64,000 nt of DNA from positions 310,001 to 374,000 of the forward strand of contig CP073214.1 in NCBI GenBank assembly GCA_020342235.1, written 5' to 3'. Below are positions 19,095 through 28,736 of this stretch, in pieces. The stretch comes from Saccharomycopsis phalli (taxonomy: Eukaryota; Ascomycota; Saccharomycetes; Ascoideales; Saccharomycopsidaceae). The notes under the pieces were generated by a model, which saw nothing but the letters and a program-made list of their open reading frames with translations, did no database searches and was not told the origin of the DNA. Each line of letters opens with the position of its first letter. Position 1 is the stretch's first letter. Made by a program: the position numbers and the translations under genes.

Positions 19095-20654
19095 TTACCA
19101 AGTAGAGGTCAATGCAATTGCAGCCTCTTCCATCAGGGCTTCGACTTTGGTAAATTTAGTATTGAGTAACCTGTACTCTTTGACATTGAAATATTCACAA
19201 AACTCCTTCACGTAAATATCCAACTTATCTGTGAGGCTCGCGTCATTTATATCCGCTATCGTCTGTATCGACTTGTATTTATCCTCTGCTCTCTCTTTCC
19301 ATGACTTAGCCACTGCTGTTCCTATTTTACCCTGTGAACTGGGCGGATCTATCTGTCCGCCTCCATTAATGCATCCGCCAGGACAGGCCATAACCTCTAT
19401 AAAGTCACAATTTATACCGTCAACCGGTTTGTCCCTCTTCAGGCTCGTATCACCGGTCATTTTCTCTCGCCTTCTCGCTAGTGCCGCTCCTTTTCTTCGG
19501 ACAGTTTTCTTTGTACCTGTCAACTCGCCAACTTTTCGGATCATATTTTGAATGTTTCTAAACCCATTAATGATAGCTATCGACCCAAGAAGTTCCTCGC
19601 CCTTCATCAATCTATATTCCACAATATCTTCGTTTCGGCCTTTTACTTCAATAATCTCCGAGTCATGGTTCTCGTTCCTCAAATAATTCAAATAATTTTC
19701 TCCATATCCACCAGAAGCAGAACCTAGGTTATTGTACCACGATTCTGCCCCAAATTTAAACAAATCAGGAGAAGCCTTTTTATAGGCTATATTTATATCT
19801 TCTAGCTCATTGGCATGATATTTAAACTCCTCAAAGTACTTCTCAAATGAAATGCCTTCATCTGCCATCAACTGCACCAACTCCTTTGCAGTTATAACAC
19901 AATCAACGTCAACAGCCCCTGTATCATTTCTAGCTGCTTCTAGTTTTTTATCGAAACACGGCATAATTGAAACATGATATATATCCTCCGTGCTGACTCC
20001 TAAAGAATGCGCCGCAGTATTCTTCAACAAGCAACCAGTAATTTGCTGTGGGGACTTCACACTCGTTAAATTAGGGATAATCTCAGGATGGGTCTTCTCA
20101 ACATACAAGATCCAGCCTGGACAAATACTACTCATTAGTGGCCCCTTTGGCTTCTCTGAATTTGTCGCATTGCTCTGTATTTCTTTCACTGTCGCCCGAA
20201 GACTAAGTAACCGTCCCAACTCGGTGCCCACCACGTATTTGAACCCAAACTTTTCAGAAAATAATTTAATCAACGCTAAATCAACCACTGTAATAGATAC
20301 ATCGAACGCCAGTGCAAGAGATGACCTCGACTGGTGAGATATACTAGCCACAAACTGTTTCCTTTTGGTCTTTAGAGCATTCAACAATTCCTTATGAGAA
20401 TGTTGTGCAACCAAAATCTCCTCCGCCGAAGTAATACAACCAGAGCATGCAAGACAGTCGGATAGCGAAATTTGAGCAGGTTCTAAGGCCTTTGTGGTGC
20501 CGTCTTTGAATACTTCAATTGGATTCAGTTGGTTCTCATCGTTGATAATGACAGACGAACCAACCTCGTTTGGCAAATTTGTGACTGGCTTAATACATGC
20601 TACACTTGGCTTAATGAAATCATTCAAATCATCATTCGATAGTAACGCACTCAT
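19095..20654 (-). CDS. NAR1: Nar1, cytosolic Fe-S assembly factor (iron-only hydrogenase-like)
   Basis: This 519-residue protein resembles iron-only hydrogenases and acts in the CIA pathway between the Nbp35-Cfd1 scaffold and the Cia1 targeting complex. The N-terminal cluster ligands are visible as C20 and CLACSGC (C67, C70, C73). The C-terminal cluster ligands appear in SSICPGW, IMPCFDKK and MACPGGCINGGGQ. The length is near that of the S. cerevisiae protein (491). The start at 20654 gives MSALLSNDDLNDF, the family-like N-terminus. It is divergent from ATG9 with only 88 bp between start codons, so the two genes share one compact promoter that carries a CACGTG palindrome. Confidence 0.95.
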   Translation of the reverse strand: MSALLSNDDLNDFIKPSVACIKPVTNLPNEVGSSVIINDENQLNPIEVFKDGTTKALEPAQISLSDCLACSGCITSAEEILVAQHSHKELLNALKTKRKQFVASISHQSRSSLALAFDVSITVVDLALIKLFSEKFGFKYVVGTELGRLLSLRATVKEIQSNATNSEKPKGPLMSSICPGWILYVEKTHPEIIPNLTSVKSPQQITGCLLKNTAAHSLGVSTEDIYHVSIMPCFDKKLEAARNDTGAVDVDCVITAKELVQLMADEGISFEKYFEEFKYHANELEDINIAYKKASPDLFKFGAESWYNNLGSASGGYGENYLNYLRNENHDSEIIEVKGRNEDIVEYRLMKGEELLGSIAIINGFRNIQNMIRKVGELTGTKKTVRRKGAALARRREKMTGDTSLKRDKPVDGINCDFIEVMACPGGCINGGGQIDPPSSQGKIGTAVAKSWKERAEDKYKSIQTIADINDASLTDKLDIYVKEFCEYFNVKEYRLLNTKFTKVEALMEEAAIALTSTW

Positions 20655-20702
20655 TATTGATCTGAAACTTTTTATTAGTCAGTTACCCAAGAGGTCATCA
20701 CA

Positions 20703-20712
20703 ATCACGTGAC
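20703..20712. promoter_or_regulatory. Palindromic E-box ATCACGTGAC in the NAR1/ATG9 promoter
   Basis: TCACGTGA is an extended E-box recognised by bHLH factors such as Cbf1 in yeasts. It lies between the divergent NAR1 and ATG9 genes, 49 bp from the NAR1 ATG. The identical 10-mer recurs at 46465 and 62936. Which factor binds is inferred, not seen. Confidence 0.6.
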
Positions 20713-20742
20713 GTTCCCATATGATAAAGATGCCAGGATGGG

Positions 20743-23346
20743 ATGCTACAAAAACAACTTGGGTATACAGGGATTTCGCGGGCAAAATTCGGTAACCAAA
20801 GTTATATGTCTGAATTCAATAATGATACTTTCTTGTCTCGAGTATTCGGGGTTGCAAATTCTGGTGACAATACTAGGAATATGTCCGAGATGTCTACGCT
20901 AACCAGGCATCACCAAGATCCTGTGCAATCAGATCCTGACTCAGACCACGATTCAGACCATGATTCCACTGCTGAATTGGATAGATCAGAAGATGCCAGT
21001 AAAATACATTTGAATAATAATAATTTGAATCCTAAGGCACTTGGCCACTACACATTTGACCCTCGCCTTGATGGCGACTTGGATGAAGATGAAGAAGATG
21101 ACTTAGTACCAACATCCCTCTTAATAGAGAAGGGAAAAAGAGACATCGGGAACCTTCATCTGATATACTTTTCAGATCTGGACGGGAATAGGACAACAAA
21201 CAAAGTTGACCTCGAGACCGATCCTCGGCTAAACCAGCCATTGCTTCCCTTGTTTCACACAAAAGTTGACTCTTCCGATAAAGAGAATGGTAAGGAAATA
21301 TTTACTGCGTATAATACAACCAAAACAGAGCAGAAAAGGCGACAAAAATTAGGGATCCTTAGTCCTAAAGAGAAGGCATTGTGGATGTGGGCAAATGTAG
21401 AGAATTTGGACATATTCTTACAAGATGCTTATGAATACTATTTGTCCAATGGATTTTATTGTATATTAATAAAGAAAGCTACCGATTTGTTGACTTTGGT
21501 ATTCTTGGTATATTTCTCGACATACTTGGGCTACTGTATCGACTATTCTAAATTATCAGGAGCAAAGATATTGTCAGAGGTTCAATATAGCCAGTGCTAT
21601 TCCACACAAGTTCATGGATTTACAAAGTTTTGTTTGTTTATTTTCTATGGATTTGTCATTACTAGTGTGGTTCGATTTTGGTTTTTTGAATTTGGAAAAC
21701 TCAAGGAGATGAGAAACTTCTTCAGGTATTTGCTAGTAATTGAGGAAAACGAATTACAGACAATTTCTTGGCAATTGGTAGTGAAAAAGTTAATCTTGTT
21801 GAGGGATACGAACTCCAATGGTGTGCTAATATCTCAACAAGTAAAAACCAACTCAGACTTGAATTCAAAAAAACGGTTGACTGCTCATGATGTTGCTAAT
21901 AGAATTATGAGAAAGGAGAATTACTTAATTGCCTTGCATAACAAAAGCATTTTGAACTTTGAGATTGATTTGCCTATCTTGAGATATTTAACCAAGGACA
22001 ATAAGATACTTACCAAGACATTAGAATGGAATATTAATCTTTGCATCATTGGGTTTGTATTCAATGAGCAAGGTCAATTCAGGCCGATGTTTCTAAAGGA
22101 ATCTAACAGAAACCGCTTATCCAGTGAACTACGAAGAAGATTTATGATCTGTGGCATTCTAAATATCTTGATTGCTCCTTTCATTGCCAGTTACTTTATT
22201 TTATTGAATTTTTTTAGATTGTTTTATGAGTTCAGATCGAATCCGAAATTAATTGGCAATCGAGAATTTTCTCCCTATGCCGAATGGAAATTTAGAGAAT
22301 TTAATGAGCTTTATCACTTTTTTAAGAAAAGAATTCATTACTCTAAGGATTATTCAGCTGAATACTTGAATCAGTTTCCAAAAGAACGAACGAACTTGGT
22401 TGTAAAGTTCATATCATTTATTGCCGGATCATTAGTGACAGTTCTTATTCTTGTGACAGTATTTGACCCGGACTTGTCGATTAATTTTGAAATAACAGAT
22501 AATAAGTCTGTTTTATTTTATATAAGTATCCTTGGAACTATATGGGCAGTGTCGCATGGAATTGCTAGTGATGATAATCAAAATAAGATTTTTGATCCGG
22601 AATTTTCATTGAGGAAAGTCGCCGAGTATACACACTATTTACCAGAGGATTGGGAAGGGAAATATCATACTGAAGAAGTTAAAAGTGAATTCGATGCTTT
22701 ATATCAGTTGAAGATTGTCCTAATTTTAAAAGAATTCTTTAGTATGATCATAATACCTTTCATATTTTGCTTCAGTTTACCCAAGAATTCTGATAGAATT
22801 ATTGACTTCTTTAGGGAATATAGTCTTCATATTGATGGCTTAGGATATGTTTGTTCCTTTGCCAGCTTTGATGTGGAAAAGAAGGCCAAGAAAATTTCTA
22901 CGACAGGAAAACAGAAAATTGCAGAAAACAACACACTGAACATATTGAGGGATGATGTCAATTCAAATGATAAAATGTTGAAATCATATCTATACTTTGT
23001 CGAATCATATGCTGATCCAACTAAAAAGCATGGCGCGCAGTCAGGGACGTCCAAGTCGATTTACTATTCCAAGCAATTTCCTTTTGGAACAATGAAAAAG
23101 AATAATGTTGGGTCAAGGGGTAGAGAGGATCTCGAAGGCTCTCTTATGGCTAGATCGAGGCACCTATATCAAGGCAGAGAAAATACAGGTGTGTCCACAG
23201 GAAACGATTTAAACAATTTAATCGATGACCGCTCGTATTTGATTGACCTAAAGGGTAATACTGACTTGGTACCGGAAGACGAGCCGGAAATTGGCGTTTT
23301 AGGTTTGATAAACCAGTTTTATGGTAAGGGTGCTAGTAAGATTTAG
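20743..23346 (+). CDS. ATG9: Autophagy lipid scramblase Atg9
   Basis: This 867-residue polytopic protein carries the full Atg9 core. A disordered acidic N-terminus contains TFLSRVFG (family motif NTFLSRIFG). The core (residues about 215-720) has hydrophobic segments and conserved blocks such as RIMRKENYLIALHNK, RPMFL, EFRSNPKLIGNREFSPYAEWKFREFNE and GTIWAVSHG. A polar C-terminal tail follows. Atg9 sits in small Golgi-derived vesicles that seed the autophagosome membrane and scrambles lipids delivered by Atg2. The first in-frame ATG is 20743. A second at 20806 (MSEFNNDTFLSRVFG) would place the conserved motif at the very start and is an equally good or better choice given the 88 bp promoter. 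An out-of-frame ATG at 20730 precedes both. Confidence 0.94.
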   Translation: MLQKQLGYTGISRAKFGNQSYMSEFNNDTFLSRVFGVANSGDNTRNMSEMSTLTRHHQDPVQSDPDSDHDSDHDSTAELDRSEDASKIHLNNNNLNPKALGHYTFDPRLDGDLDEDEEDDLVPTSLLIEKGKRDIGNLHLIYFSDLDGNRTTNKVDLETDPRLNQPLLPLFHTKVDSSDKENGKEIFTAYNTTKTEQKRRQKLGILSPKEKALWMWANVENLDIFLQDAYEYYLSNGFYCILIKKATDLLTLVFLVYFSTYLGYCIDYSKLSGAKILSEVQYSQCYSTQVHGFTKFCLFIFYGFVITSVVRFWFFEFGKLKEMRNFFRYLLVIEENELQTISWQLVVKKLILLRDTNSNGVLISQQVKTNSDLNSKKRLTAHDVANRIMRKENYLIALHNKSILNFEIDLPILRYLTKDNKILTKTLEWNINLCIIGFVFNEQGQFRPMFLKESNRNRLSSELRRRFMICGILNILIAPFIASYFILLNFFRLFYEFRSNPKLIGNREFSPYAEWKFREFNELYHFFKKRIHYSKDYSAEYLNQFPKERTNLVVKFISFIAGSLVTVLILVTVFDPDLSINFEITDNKSVLFYISILGTIWAVSHGIASDDNQNKIFDPEFSLRKVAEYTHYLPEDWEGKYHTEEVKSEFDALYQLKIVLILKEFFSMIIIPFIFCFSLPKNSDRIIDFFREYSLHIDGLGYVCSFASFDVEKKAKKISTTGKQKIAENNTLNILRDDVNSNDKMLKSYLYFVESYADPTKKHGAQSGTSKSIYYSKQFPFGTMKKNNVGSRGREDLEGSLMARSRHLYQGRENTGVSTGNDLNNLIDDRSYLIDLKGNTDLVPEDEPEIGVLGLINQFYGKGASKI

Positions 23347-24732
23347 ATTAGACTTTCTTGATGTCATACCTTAAATCGAATGTCAATCACATTTCAGCGC
23401 AGCTTCGAGCAGATATTTGTTGATTTGTCAGATGTGCGATACATCTGAATAGAAGAATACGCATCCCATCCAAAAGTTCAATGTTGAGGATCCGTCAATC
23501 CTGGAACAATCTCTTTCCAAATTACATCGTGAATTTAGAATTGTTTCTCTGATTGGTTCAATTCATTAAATAACGAAGTCGTGAGACATAATAGCATATG
23601 TTAAAGATTCTAATAACATCCAGGCAGGGTGTATCAATGCTATTAATTTTACAGATTAATGCATAATAGTTTAAACTTGACGCACATTGTTGGAAACCAC
23701 AATTTCTATTTTGGGGACAGACTTGCATCAGAGGGTTGACAGGAATCTTGTGTCAAAGGAATTAGTAAACATAACTGTGGCATCACAATATCTTTTTTCT
23801 GAATTGGTTTTAAGATGAATAAAAAAATGGGTTTTTCTTTAATACAAAAGAATGAAACAACGACGACTCGTGATATATTGGTTCTCCAACTTTTTTAGTA
23901 GTTTTATGTGTCATACTTCTTGTTAGCCCTACTACCTGGTGGGGTTCAATTCAAGGTAGCCAAGATTTCACTAATTTCCTCAAACAGAGTCAATTCTTCT
24001 TGTATTTATTGTTTGAACTTGGTTCCCCCTGTAAATGATGGACAATGACATTGTGTCTGATCAAAGCTAACAGCTGAAAAGAATTTTGCCATTCTATTGG
24101 TCATTTCGTTACTGGGAAAAATTAGCGTGGCTATAACCGGGATAAGGTATTTTATGCCCATCGACGCTAGCTATGTCTTGTCTTTAATTGTTGATTTTTT
24201 TTAGTGATTATTCTATTTCTATTTATGGACAAAAAACAATAGACAGCACCTTATTTACGAGAAGAAATTACCATATCATCCAGTAATCGTCCATATTCAT
24301 GAGAATACAAATACATTGTTGGGATTAACTTGAAGGCGGAGATATTCCTTGTGTTGGTAGTTTGTAGGATGACCGCATCCTATGCTCACCAAGGCGTATA
24401 GCCGCAGAAGTGGCTATAACCCATATCTGCGGGTGAACTTAAGGGGTTTGGCTTCCAGAATTGTTCTTCGGCGCTTCCTACTGTAAATGACATAGGGCAA
24501 AGTCTATAATGTGTCAAGAGATGTCATACGGCAGGATATATGGCTTGGAGTGTTAAATGAATGGCGTAAAGCATTGTAATTTCCTAGTCGCGGACCCTTG
24601 TAAACAACCAAGTGACGCTTGCTTGGAATGTAATCTCACACATAACAACGCATGAGTTCTTTTTAATCTTGGATTTTTCCTCTATATAAATGCCTTCGCG
24701 CTCCACCGAAACTTTAGCTATTACTCTTCATC
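23347..24732. promoter_or_regulatory. Long (1.4 kb) promoter region upstream of the four-pass membrane protein gene
   Basis: This is one of the longest gaps in the window and has no credible ORF. It holds two copies of GTGGCTATAACC (24127-24138 and 24410-24421), an inverted repeat TATAGCC/GGCTATA at 24397-24418, several CCCCT/AGGGG stress-type words (for example near 24023 and 24440), and a TATA box at 24683-24690. ATG9 ends at the left border, so nearly all of this can serve the gene at 24733. Length and motif density suggest a heavily regulated gene. Confidence 0.55.
24683..24690 (+). promoter_or_regulatory. TATA box (TATATAAA) of the gene at 24733
   Basis: TATATAAA lies 43-50 bp before the ATG at 24733, a workable distance for a short 5' leader. 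It fits the long, motif-rich upstream region of a regulated gene. Confidence 0.65.
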
Positions 24733-25362
24733 ATGGTAGCATCCAAATTCAAAAATTGGTTTAAGCGTCCAGCTCTGAGTGCCACTGGGCACAGCTATGG
24801 CAGAATGATTTGTTGGATATTCAACTTATTATTCACTGCGTTTGGTTGGTTTGTATTCTTTATTTCCACTGCCGTAGCGCAACTGAGAACTAATGAGCTC
24901 AGAGGAATTTTCATCTCAAGCCGTGTATATTCGCTTCCATGGTGGGCTATCTTTTTCCAATTGTTTATTATCTTGACTTCAAATTTGGACTATAAAGGCT
25001 CGTTCATTAATTATAGGTTACTGAATAGCTTTGTTTTGGTTGCTTTGATCCAAGAGATAATTATCACCAATCAATTCATATTCTCACACTTTCTGTCAGA
25101 AATTGGATTGGGTGTTGGCACTCTTTTGTTGTCAATTGCGAATTTTCTATGGTTAATTTTCTATTCCAAGGATAATTCTGGCTACCGTGCAACCAGCAAC
25201 GATGTTGAGAAGAACGCACCCACTGCTGCATCTCCAGAAGGCGCAACTGTTGGAAACAACCAAGACCCTTCAGCCTATAATGCCCAGGCAACTGCTGCAC
25301 CAGAGGTTGCTTTAAACGAAAATGTTGCTGCTCCGGAGGGCGCAATTAATACCCATAACTAA
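24733..25362 (+). CDS. Four-pass membrane protein, resembling the Sho1 membrane region
   Basis: This 209-residue protein has four hydrophobic segments at about 27-50, 70-87, 97-115 and 128-146, and a 60-residue Ala/Asn/Pro-rich cytosolic tail with repeated AAPE motifs (AASPEGA, AAPEVA, AAPEGA). The short loops and last segment (GTLLLSIANFLWLIFYSKD) resemble the membrane half of the osmosensor Sho1 (LLSI.N..WI.YYG), but there is no SH3 domain and the chain is too short for Sho1. I treat that likeness as weak. In S. cerevisiae the uncharacterised membrane protein gene YJL118W lies near RPE1; whether this is its relative was not established. The long TATA-containing promoter suggests condition-dependent expression. 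Confidence 0.75.
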   Translation: MVASKFKNWFKRPALSATGHSYGRMICWIFNLLFTAFGWFVFFISTAVAQLRTNELRGIFISSRVYSLPWWAIFFQLFIILTSNLDYKGSFINYRLLNSFVLVALIQEIIITNQFIFSHFLSEIGLGVGTLLLSIANFLWLIFYSKDNSGYRATSNDVEKNAPTAASPEGATVGNNQDPSAYNAQATAAPEVALNENVAAPEGAINTHN

Positions 25363-25492
25363 CATCGCCTCTATTGCAAGATTATTTATTTTTATATACT
25401 GATTTTTTGAGTTTATATCTCGTACGTACATTACTATGCGCACTCGGTATTTATAGCCTATAATGGAGTAGAATGTTTTTATTTCCGCAAAC

Positions 25493-26206
25493 ATGGTAAA
25501 GGCAATTGTTGCACCATCGATTTTAGCCAGTGACTTCGCTAACTTGGGATGTCAGTGTAAATCAATGTACGAAAATGGAGCTGATTGGCTTCATATTGAC
25601 GTTATGGATGGCAACTTTGTTCCAAACATCTCGCTAGGTATGCCAATCATCTCCTCATTGAGAGCAGCAATCCCAAAGGAATACAACGAGAGAAAAGAGA
25701 ATATCAAGTTCTTTGACTGTCACATGATGGTCCAGGAGCCTGAGAAATGGGTCGAAGAAATCGCCAAAGCCGGAGGTGACCAGTACACGTTCCATTATGA
25801 GTCTACCAAGGAGCCTTTGAAGTTGATACAGTTGATTAAAAAACATGGCCTCAAGGCTGCTTGTGCCGTAAAGCCAGCGACTGATATCGAGAAGATATAC
25901 GAATTGGCACCTGAGTTAGACATGATCTTAGTGATGACGGTAGAGCCGGGCTTTGGAGGACAAAAGTTTATGCCTGACATGATGCCAAAAGTCGAGAAGC
26001 TCAGAAGTAAGTTTCCAAACTTGAATATACAAGTTGACGGCGGACTTGGAAAAGAAACCGTCAAGCCGGCTGCTGAGGCAGGTGCTAATGTCATTGTTGC
26101 AGGAACTTCCTGCTTTAGTGCACCAGAACCAGCGGTGATCATCCAATACTTCAAAGATCAAGTCAATACCAACTTGAAATTGAAGGGTTTGCTTACCGAG
26201 AATTAG
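25493..26206 (+). CDS. RPE1: Ribulose-phosphate 3-epimerase
   Basis: This 237-residue TIM-barrel enzyme of the non-oxidative pentose phosphate pathway interconverts ribulose-5-phosphate and xylulose-5-phosphate. The conserved blocks are present: [12 protein letters not shown] (7-18), [14 protein letters not shown] with metal/acid residues H34, D36 and D39, FDCHMMV with H77, [10 protein letters not shown], and QVDGGLG with the second catalytic Asp. There are no CTG codons in the frame, fitting a well-expressed CUG-Ser clade gene. It is convergent with ALB1 (66 bp between stops). The same convergent pair, RPE1-ALB1, occurs in S. cerevisiae (YJL121C-YJL122W). Confidence 0.97.
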   Translation: MVKAIVAPSILASDFANLGCQCKSMYENGADWLHIDVMDGNFVPNISLGMPIISSLRAAIPKEYNERKENIKFFDCHMMVQEPEKWVEEIAKAGGDQYTFHYESTKEPLKLIQLIKKHGLKAACAVKPATDIEKIYELAPELDMILVMTVEPGFGGQKFMPDMMPKVEKLRSKFPNLNIQVDGGLGKETVKPAAEAGANVIVAGTSCFSAPEPAVIIQYFKDQVNTNLKLKGLLTEN

Positions 26207-26272
26207 TCAATATATATTAAATGTCCTAGTGAGTAAAGTATTCAACCATCAGTGCACTGCCATCAGTGCTAT

Positions 26273-26737
26273 TTAATAAAATCCCTGGTAACCTAAAGTG
26301 GTTCCGTCGCCATTTGTTTCAATATGAACGTTATTATCAGCGTCGTCAACTACCAACCATAAAGCATCTCTCACAAAAGTTGATTGGTCCTTTAGCGTCT
26401 GTACCTTGGCTACTACTGTCTGTTCGTCAATGTCAATTTCAGACTGTCTCTGGGCCTCAAGCTCTACCAATATCTTAGATTCAATACCACTGTTTTTCAA
26501 GTGCTTCAAGTTTCTTTCTATCTTTTTCAACTTTTTGTTCGATAAAGTTTCTGTGGTCAAATTCTTTGATTTGTTTGTAGCTGTAGTTACCTTTTCTATC
26601 TTGGACTTCTTGTATAGTTCACTAGAAGTAGGCTTTGGGGCATACGTGTGTACCTTTTTACTGTTGGCATTATTCTGTGCCTTCCGAGCACGAATTATGT
26701 GATCCTTTGGCTTGTTGAAAGAGTTCTTTGAAGGCAT
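26273..26737 (-). CDS. ALB1: Alb1, shuttling pre-60S ribosome factor
   Basis: This 154-residue basic protein matches Alb1, which with Arx1 rides on late pre-60S particles from nucleus to cytoplasm. The N-terminal MPSKNSFNKPKDHI matches the Alb1 start (MPSKNSINRPK). The middle carries TETLSNKKLKKIERNLKHL, the conserved KKIERNLK motif. The C-terminus reads VRDALWLVVDD then GDGTTLGYQGFY, matching the yeast Alb1 ending (ALWSVIDD, GQGTTLGG). Its position beside RPE1 is conserved with S. cerevisiae and strengthens the call. Confidence 0.92.
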   Translation of the reverse strand: MPSKNSFNKPKDHIIRARKAQNNANSKKVHTYAPKPTSSELYKKSKIEKVTTATNKSKNLTTETLSNKKLKKIERNLKHLKNSGIESKILVELEAQRQSEIDIDEQTVVAKVQTLKDQSTFVRDALWLVVDDADNNVHIETNGDGTTLGYQGFY

Positions 26738-27147
26738 TTTATCAACTAGAGTGCGTAAAAATAAAAATTTCAGGGCATCACAGAAAATTTACAAATCAGT
26801 GGTCATAACCAGCATCGAGCTATTAGTGCTTCTCCAAATCCTGATATATTCGCAATAAGGGAACATAAACATGATTACTCAATTTAAAAACAAGTACTCT
26901 TCAAAAGAATAGAAAATTTAATGGGTTATTGTGCGTGCGTGGGAAAACTCAGGCTGCCTCTACATTGAATAAACACAAACATTTTGAATGAGTTAAGAAC
27001 ACTGAATATTATAAATAATAATGAAAAGTATGAGCAATAAAAATAATAGCCAAAATAATAATAATAATAGTTTACCAGTTATTTATCATATCACACAACC
27101 CTCCATGCTTTTGATCCTAACTCAATCCAAACTAGCTAATGCCGCAA
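26738..27147. other. Intergenic, ALB1 promoter and 3' end of the acyl-CoA dehydrogenase gene
   Basis: This 410 bp AT-rich region lies between two minus-strand genes. AAAATTT-type words occur at 26765-26790, loosely like the RRPE element of ribosome-biogenesis genes but not a full match. An AAT/AAC-rich microsatellite-like stretch lies at 27015-27070. Nothing else is supported. Confidence 0.4.
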
Positions 27148-28563
27148 TTATAATCTTGCAGGCAATTTAGTGGCAGATAACTTAGGATTATTAATCTGCT
27201 TTTTAATATTATCAATAGCTTCAAAATAAGCATCAACTTCAGCAAACTTTTTAGCCTCGTATCTGGCCAATTGCTTCTTGTGGACTTCATCTGGACCATC
27301 GGCAATTCTCAAGTATCTTGCTGTAACATAGTAGTACGCCAATGGGAAATCAGAAGTTAATCCAACACCGCCAAGTTGCTGCATGGCCCAGTCCACAATC
27401 TCGCAAACCTTCTTTGGTACACAGATTTTGGCATATGCGATTTCCTTTTTAGCGGCAGCAGCTCCCTTGGTGTCGATAGCATACGCAGCATTATAAACCA
27501 AATATTTCAATTTCTCCAACTCCATTTGGTTCTCGACTAATTCGACTCTGAAAGACTCAATATCAGAGAGTTTGGTGTTAGTCTCTGGATATATAATTCT
27601 GTTGTTGGCTCTGTTGATGGCGAAACGAAGGGCTTCCTCAGCAACACCGATTTGTCTCATACAGTGATGGATTCTTCCTGGACCCAATCTGGCTTGAACC
27701 ATTTTGAATCCTTCACCAATATTACCTAAAATGTTGTCTCTGTGTGCCGGTATCACGAGGTTGTTGAAAACAATCTCCATGTGACCATGAGGCGCATCAT
27801 CGTAACCATAGACTATCATTGGTCTTTTAACTTGAACGTTGTTAGGCTGTTCTCTCAAAACCTTCTCGACATCAATCACCAAAATGGAGTGGTTGCCATG
27901 TGGAGTAGCTGGATTGTTACCGGTTTTCACCAACAAGAACCAGACTTTACATCTCAGGTCACCAGCACCCGAGATAAACCATTTGACTCCGTTAATGACA
28001 AAGTTGTCACCAACTCTCTTGGCTTCACAAGCAATGTTCAAGGCGTTGGAAGAAGCAACGAGTTTGTCGGTCATGGCAAAAGCAGATCGAATCTCACCAT
28101 CAAGTAAGGGGCCCAAATACTTTTTGTTTTGGTTCTCATTTCCATAATGGATCAACAACTCGGTGTTACCTGTATCAGGGGCAGCAGTATTGGTACACTC
28201 TTGAGCAAGGTTGGATTTACCCAAGAAACTGGCCATAATACCATACTCAAGGTTGGTGAAGCCTGGCGACAACTTGTTATAGAGTGGGGAATTGGTGACA
28301 CTCTTGCCTAAGTAAAGATTCCAGAGTCCCAATTTCTTTGCCTTTTCCTTTAAAGGCTCGACCACCGATGGAACAATGTTAAATCTTTCCTTAGAATTTG
28401 GTTGAGCATCTACTTCAGCCGCGTGGATCTCTTGTCTAGGTAAGCACTCATTCACTACGTAGTCATTGACTTTCTCAATTGTTTCGAGAGCTCGTAATGT
28501 GATTGCTTCCTTGAAAACAATCGGGATTCCCAAATTTATTAATCTTTGATCAATATTAGACAT
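27148..28563 (-). CDS. Acyl-CoA dehydrogenase family protein (ACAD10/11-like), probably peroxisomal
   Basis: This 471-residue flavoenzyme resembles the ACAD10/ACAD11 group and oxidises an acyl-CoA at the alpha-beta bond; the exact substrate is unknown. Conserved stretches include the helical N-terminal domain with NTGNTELL and GPLLDGEIRSAFAMT, the beta domain GVKWFISGAGD, and the C-terminal helical domain with RIHHCMRQIGVAEEAL and AMQQLGGVGLTSDFPLA. The last three residues, ARL, fit the PTS1 pattern [SAC]-[KRH]-[LM], which suggests the peroxisome rather than the mitochondrion. The frame stays open upstream to ATG 28668, but the TATA-like TATATAAAT at 28611-28619 lies inside that extension. 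ATG 28563 (MSNIDQRLINLG) is therefore preferred. Confidence 0.85.
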   Translation of the reverse strand: MSNIDQRLINLGIPIVFKEAITLRALETIEKVNDYVVNECLPRQEIHAAEVDAQPNSKERFNIVPSVVEPLKEKAKKLGLWNLYLGKSVTNSPLYNKLSPGFTNLEYGIMASFLGKSNLAQECTNTAAPDTGNTELLIHYGNENQNKKYLGPLLDGEIRSAFAMTDKLVASSNALNIACEAKRVGDNFVINGVKWFISGAGDLRCKVWFLLVKTGNNPATPHGNHSILVIDVEKVLREQPNNVQVKRPMIVYGYDDAPHGHMEIVFNNLVIPAHRDNILGNIGEGFKMVQARLGPGRIHHCMRQIGVAEEALRFAINRANNRIIYPETNTKLSDIESFRVELVENQMELEKLKYLVYNAAYAIDTKGAAAAKKEIAYAKICVPKKVCEIVDWAMQQLGGVGLTSDFPLAYYYVTARYLRIADGPDEVHKKQLARYEAKKFAEVDAYFEAIDNIKKQINNPKLSATKLPARL

Positions 28564-28643
28564 TTTTAAATTTAGCAGTTTTTGACTATAGTTTGTGGAC
28601 AATTCGTGATATTTATATACAGAATGGCAATAAAATTTGAGTG

Positions 28644-28669
28644 GGGTCGATGCATCGGGTCGATGCATC
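28644..28669. repeat. Perfect 13 bp tandem duplication, GGGTCGATGCATC x2
   Basis: Two identical copies abut at 28644-28656 and 28657-28669, 81-106 bp before the chosen start of the acyl-CoA dehydrogenase gene. Each contains the palindrome GATGCATC. It could be a paired factor-binding site or a recent slippage event. Confidence 0.8.
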
Positions 28670-28718
28670 AACAATCGGGTACACTAGTAACTATAGTAAA
28701 TATGTAACTATCACGGAT

Positions 28719-28736
28719 GGGACCCCGTTCGGTCCC
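28719..28736. promoter_or_regulatory. Inverted repeat GGGACC-CCGTTC-GGTCCC
   Basis: Six-bp arms are separated by six bases, in the promoter of the acyl-CoA dehydrogenase gene. The centre contains CCG-TT-CGG, an everted CGG pair of the kind bound by zinc-cluster (Zn2Cys6) regulators, so a factor-binding site is a reasonable guess. Confidence 0.4.

Noticed and set aside
3744-20654. MET18 and NAR1 as a cluster of cytosolic Fe-S assembly genes
   Set aside because: They are 12 kb apart with unrelated genes between them and no sign of shared control; two CIA genes in one 64 kb window can be chance.
28564-28674. N-terminal extension of the acyl-CoA dehydrogenase from ATG 28668
   Set aside because: The extension overlaps a TATA box and a tandem repeat, and the shorter protein has a family-like start and a PTS1-like end.
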